Origin: Chloroflexota bacterium
Lineage (GTDB): Bacteria > Chloroflexota > UBA6077 > SHYK01
Reading direction: 5' to 3'
Assembly: GCA_035652535.1 (NCBI GenBank)
Contig: DASRDP010000112.1
Location: forward strand, 41,969 to 105,968
DNA length: 64,000 nucleotides
The position numbers and the translations under genes are program-made. This document shows, piece by piece, positions 63,967 through 64,000 of the stretch. The notes under the pieces were generated by a model. It was not told the origin of the DNA. It ran no database searches and saw nothing but the letters and a program-made list of their open reading frames with translations. How positions within the stretch are numbered: position 1 is the first letter of the stretch; each line of letters begins with the position of its first letter.

Positions 63967-63990
63967 CCCCGCCCCCTGCGGGGGGCGGGG
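63967..63990. repeat. Perfect 10-bp GC palindrome upstream of atpA
   Basis: CCCCGCCCCC (63967-63976) pairs with GGGGGCGGGG (63981-63990) around a 4-base loop. It is a second, different palindrome in the same spacer, close to the right edge of the window. Its context further right is not visible. Confidence 0.65.
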
Positions 63991-64000
63991 CTGGGGAGGG

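Overview
The window is one dense stretch of high-GC bacterial chromosome, about 58 protein genes with few gaps. I see no tRNA, rRNA, insertion sequence, prophage or CRISPR array. The gene set points to Chloroflexota: the MurT/GatD lipid II amidation pair, a full coenzyme F420 pathway with F420-type luciferase-like enzymes, a short zf-trcl-type zinc-ribbon protein, many lipoprotein-type solute-binding proteins, and MurA/MreB/MurJ wall genes. That placement is inference; no marker gene was compared with a database.

Left part (1-13000). A bicupin protein and an AAA+ ATPase with a histidine-rich insert open the window, followed by an MFS exporter and two convergent family-5 solute-binding lipoproteins with no permease genes nearby. 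A leftward unit runs modA-modB-modC, then an unusual fusion of an inositol-monophosphatase domain with a degenerate ADP-ribosylglycohydrolase domain, then a phospholipase D-like protein.

Middle left (13000-26000). thiC stands behind a TPP riboswitch with an inserted hairpin and a clear intrinsic terminator. cobT, a family-1 binding protein and a double-cupredoxin secreted protein follow on the other strand. murT-gatD-murJ form a tightly coupled wall unit. greA, carrying an extra N-terminal helical domain, diverges from rsmG. A zinc-ribbon protein follows a strong-looking promoter and a structured leader, and converges with a TIGR00300-type (LOR/SDH, ornithine cyclodeaminase-like) gene.

Centre (26000-46900). 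A complete F420 operon (cofG, cofH, a stand-alone FbiB-type nitroreductase, npdG, cofE, cofD, cofC) is followed by what looks like a catabolic island: two CoA-transferase subunits, two paralogous Rieske oxygenases flanking an amidohydrolase, two paralogous F420-type flavin-dependent oxidoreductases interleaved with two alpha/beta hydrolases, a MaoC hydratase, an acyl-CoA dehydrogenase and a CitE-like lyase. The likely logic is oxygenation or F420-linked oxidation, hydrolytic opening, CoA activation, then beta-oxidation-like steps ending in C-C cleavage. The second Rieske protein has lost both histidine ligands of the mononuclear iron.

Right part (46900-64000), all leftward. A complex I operon nuoA-B-C-H-J-K-L-M-N lacks nuoD, nuoI and nuoEFG and ends with a membrane HD-GYP protein. 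A MidA-type methyltransferase gene (family known to modify the NuoD homologue) converges on that end. Upstream lie mreB, murA and the distal ATP synthase genes atpA-G-D-C. The atp spacers hold long inverted repeats built from seven-base units, and GC-rich palindromes lie upstream of atpA.
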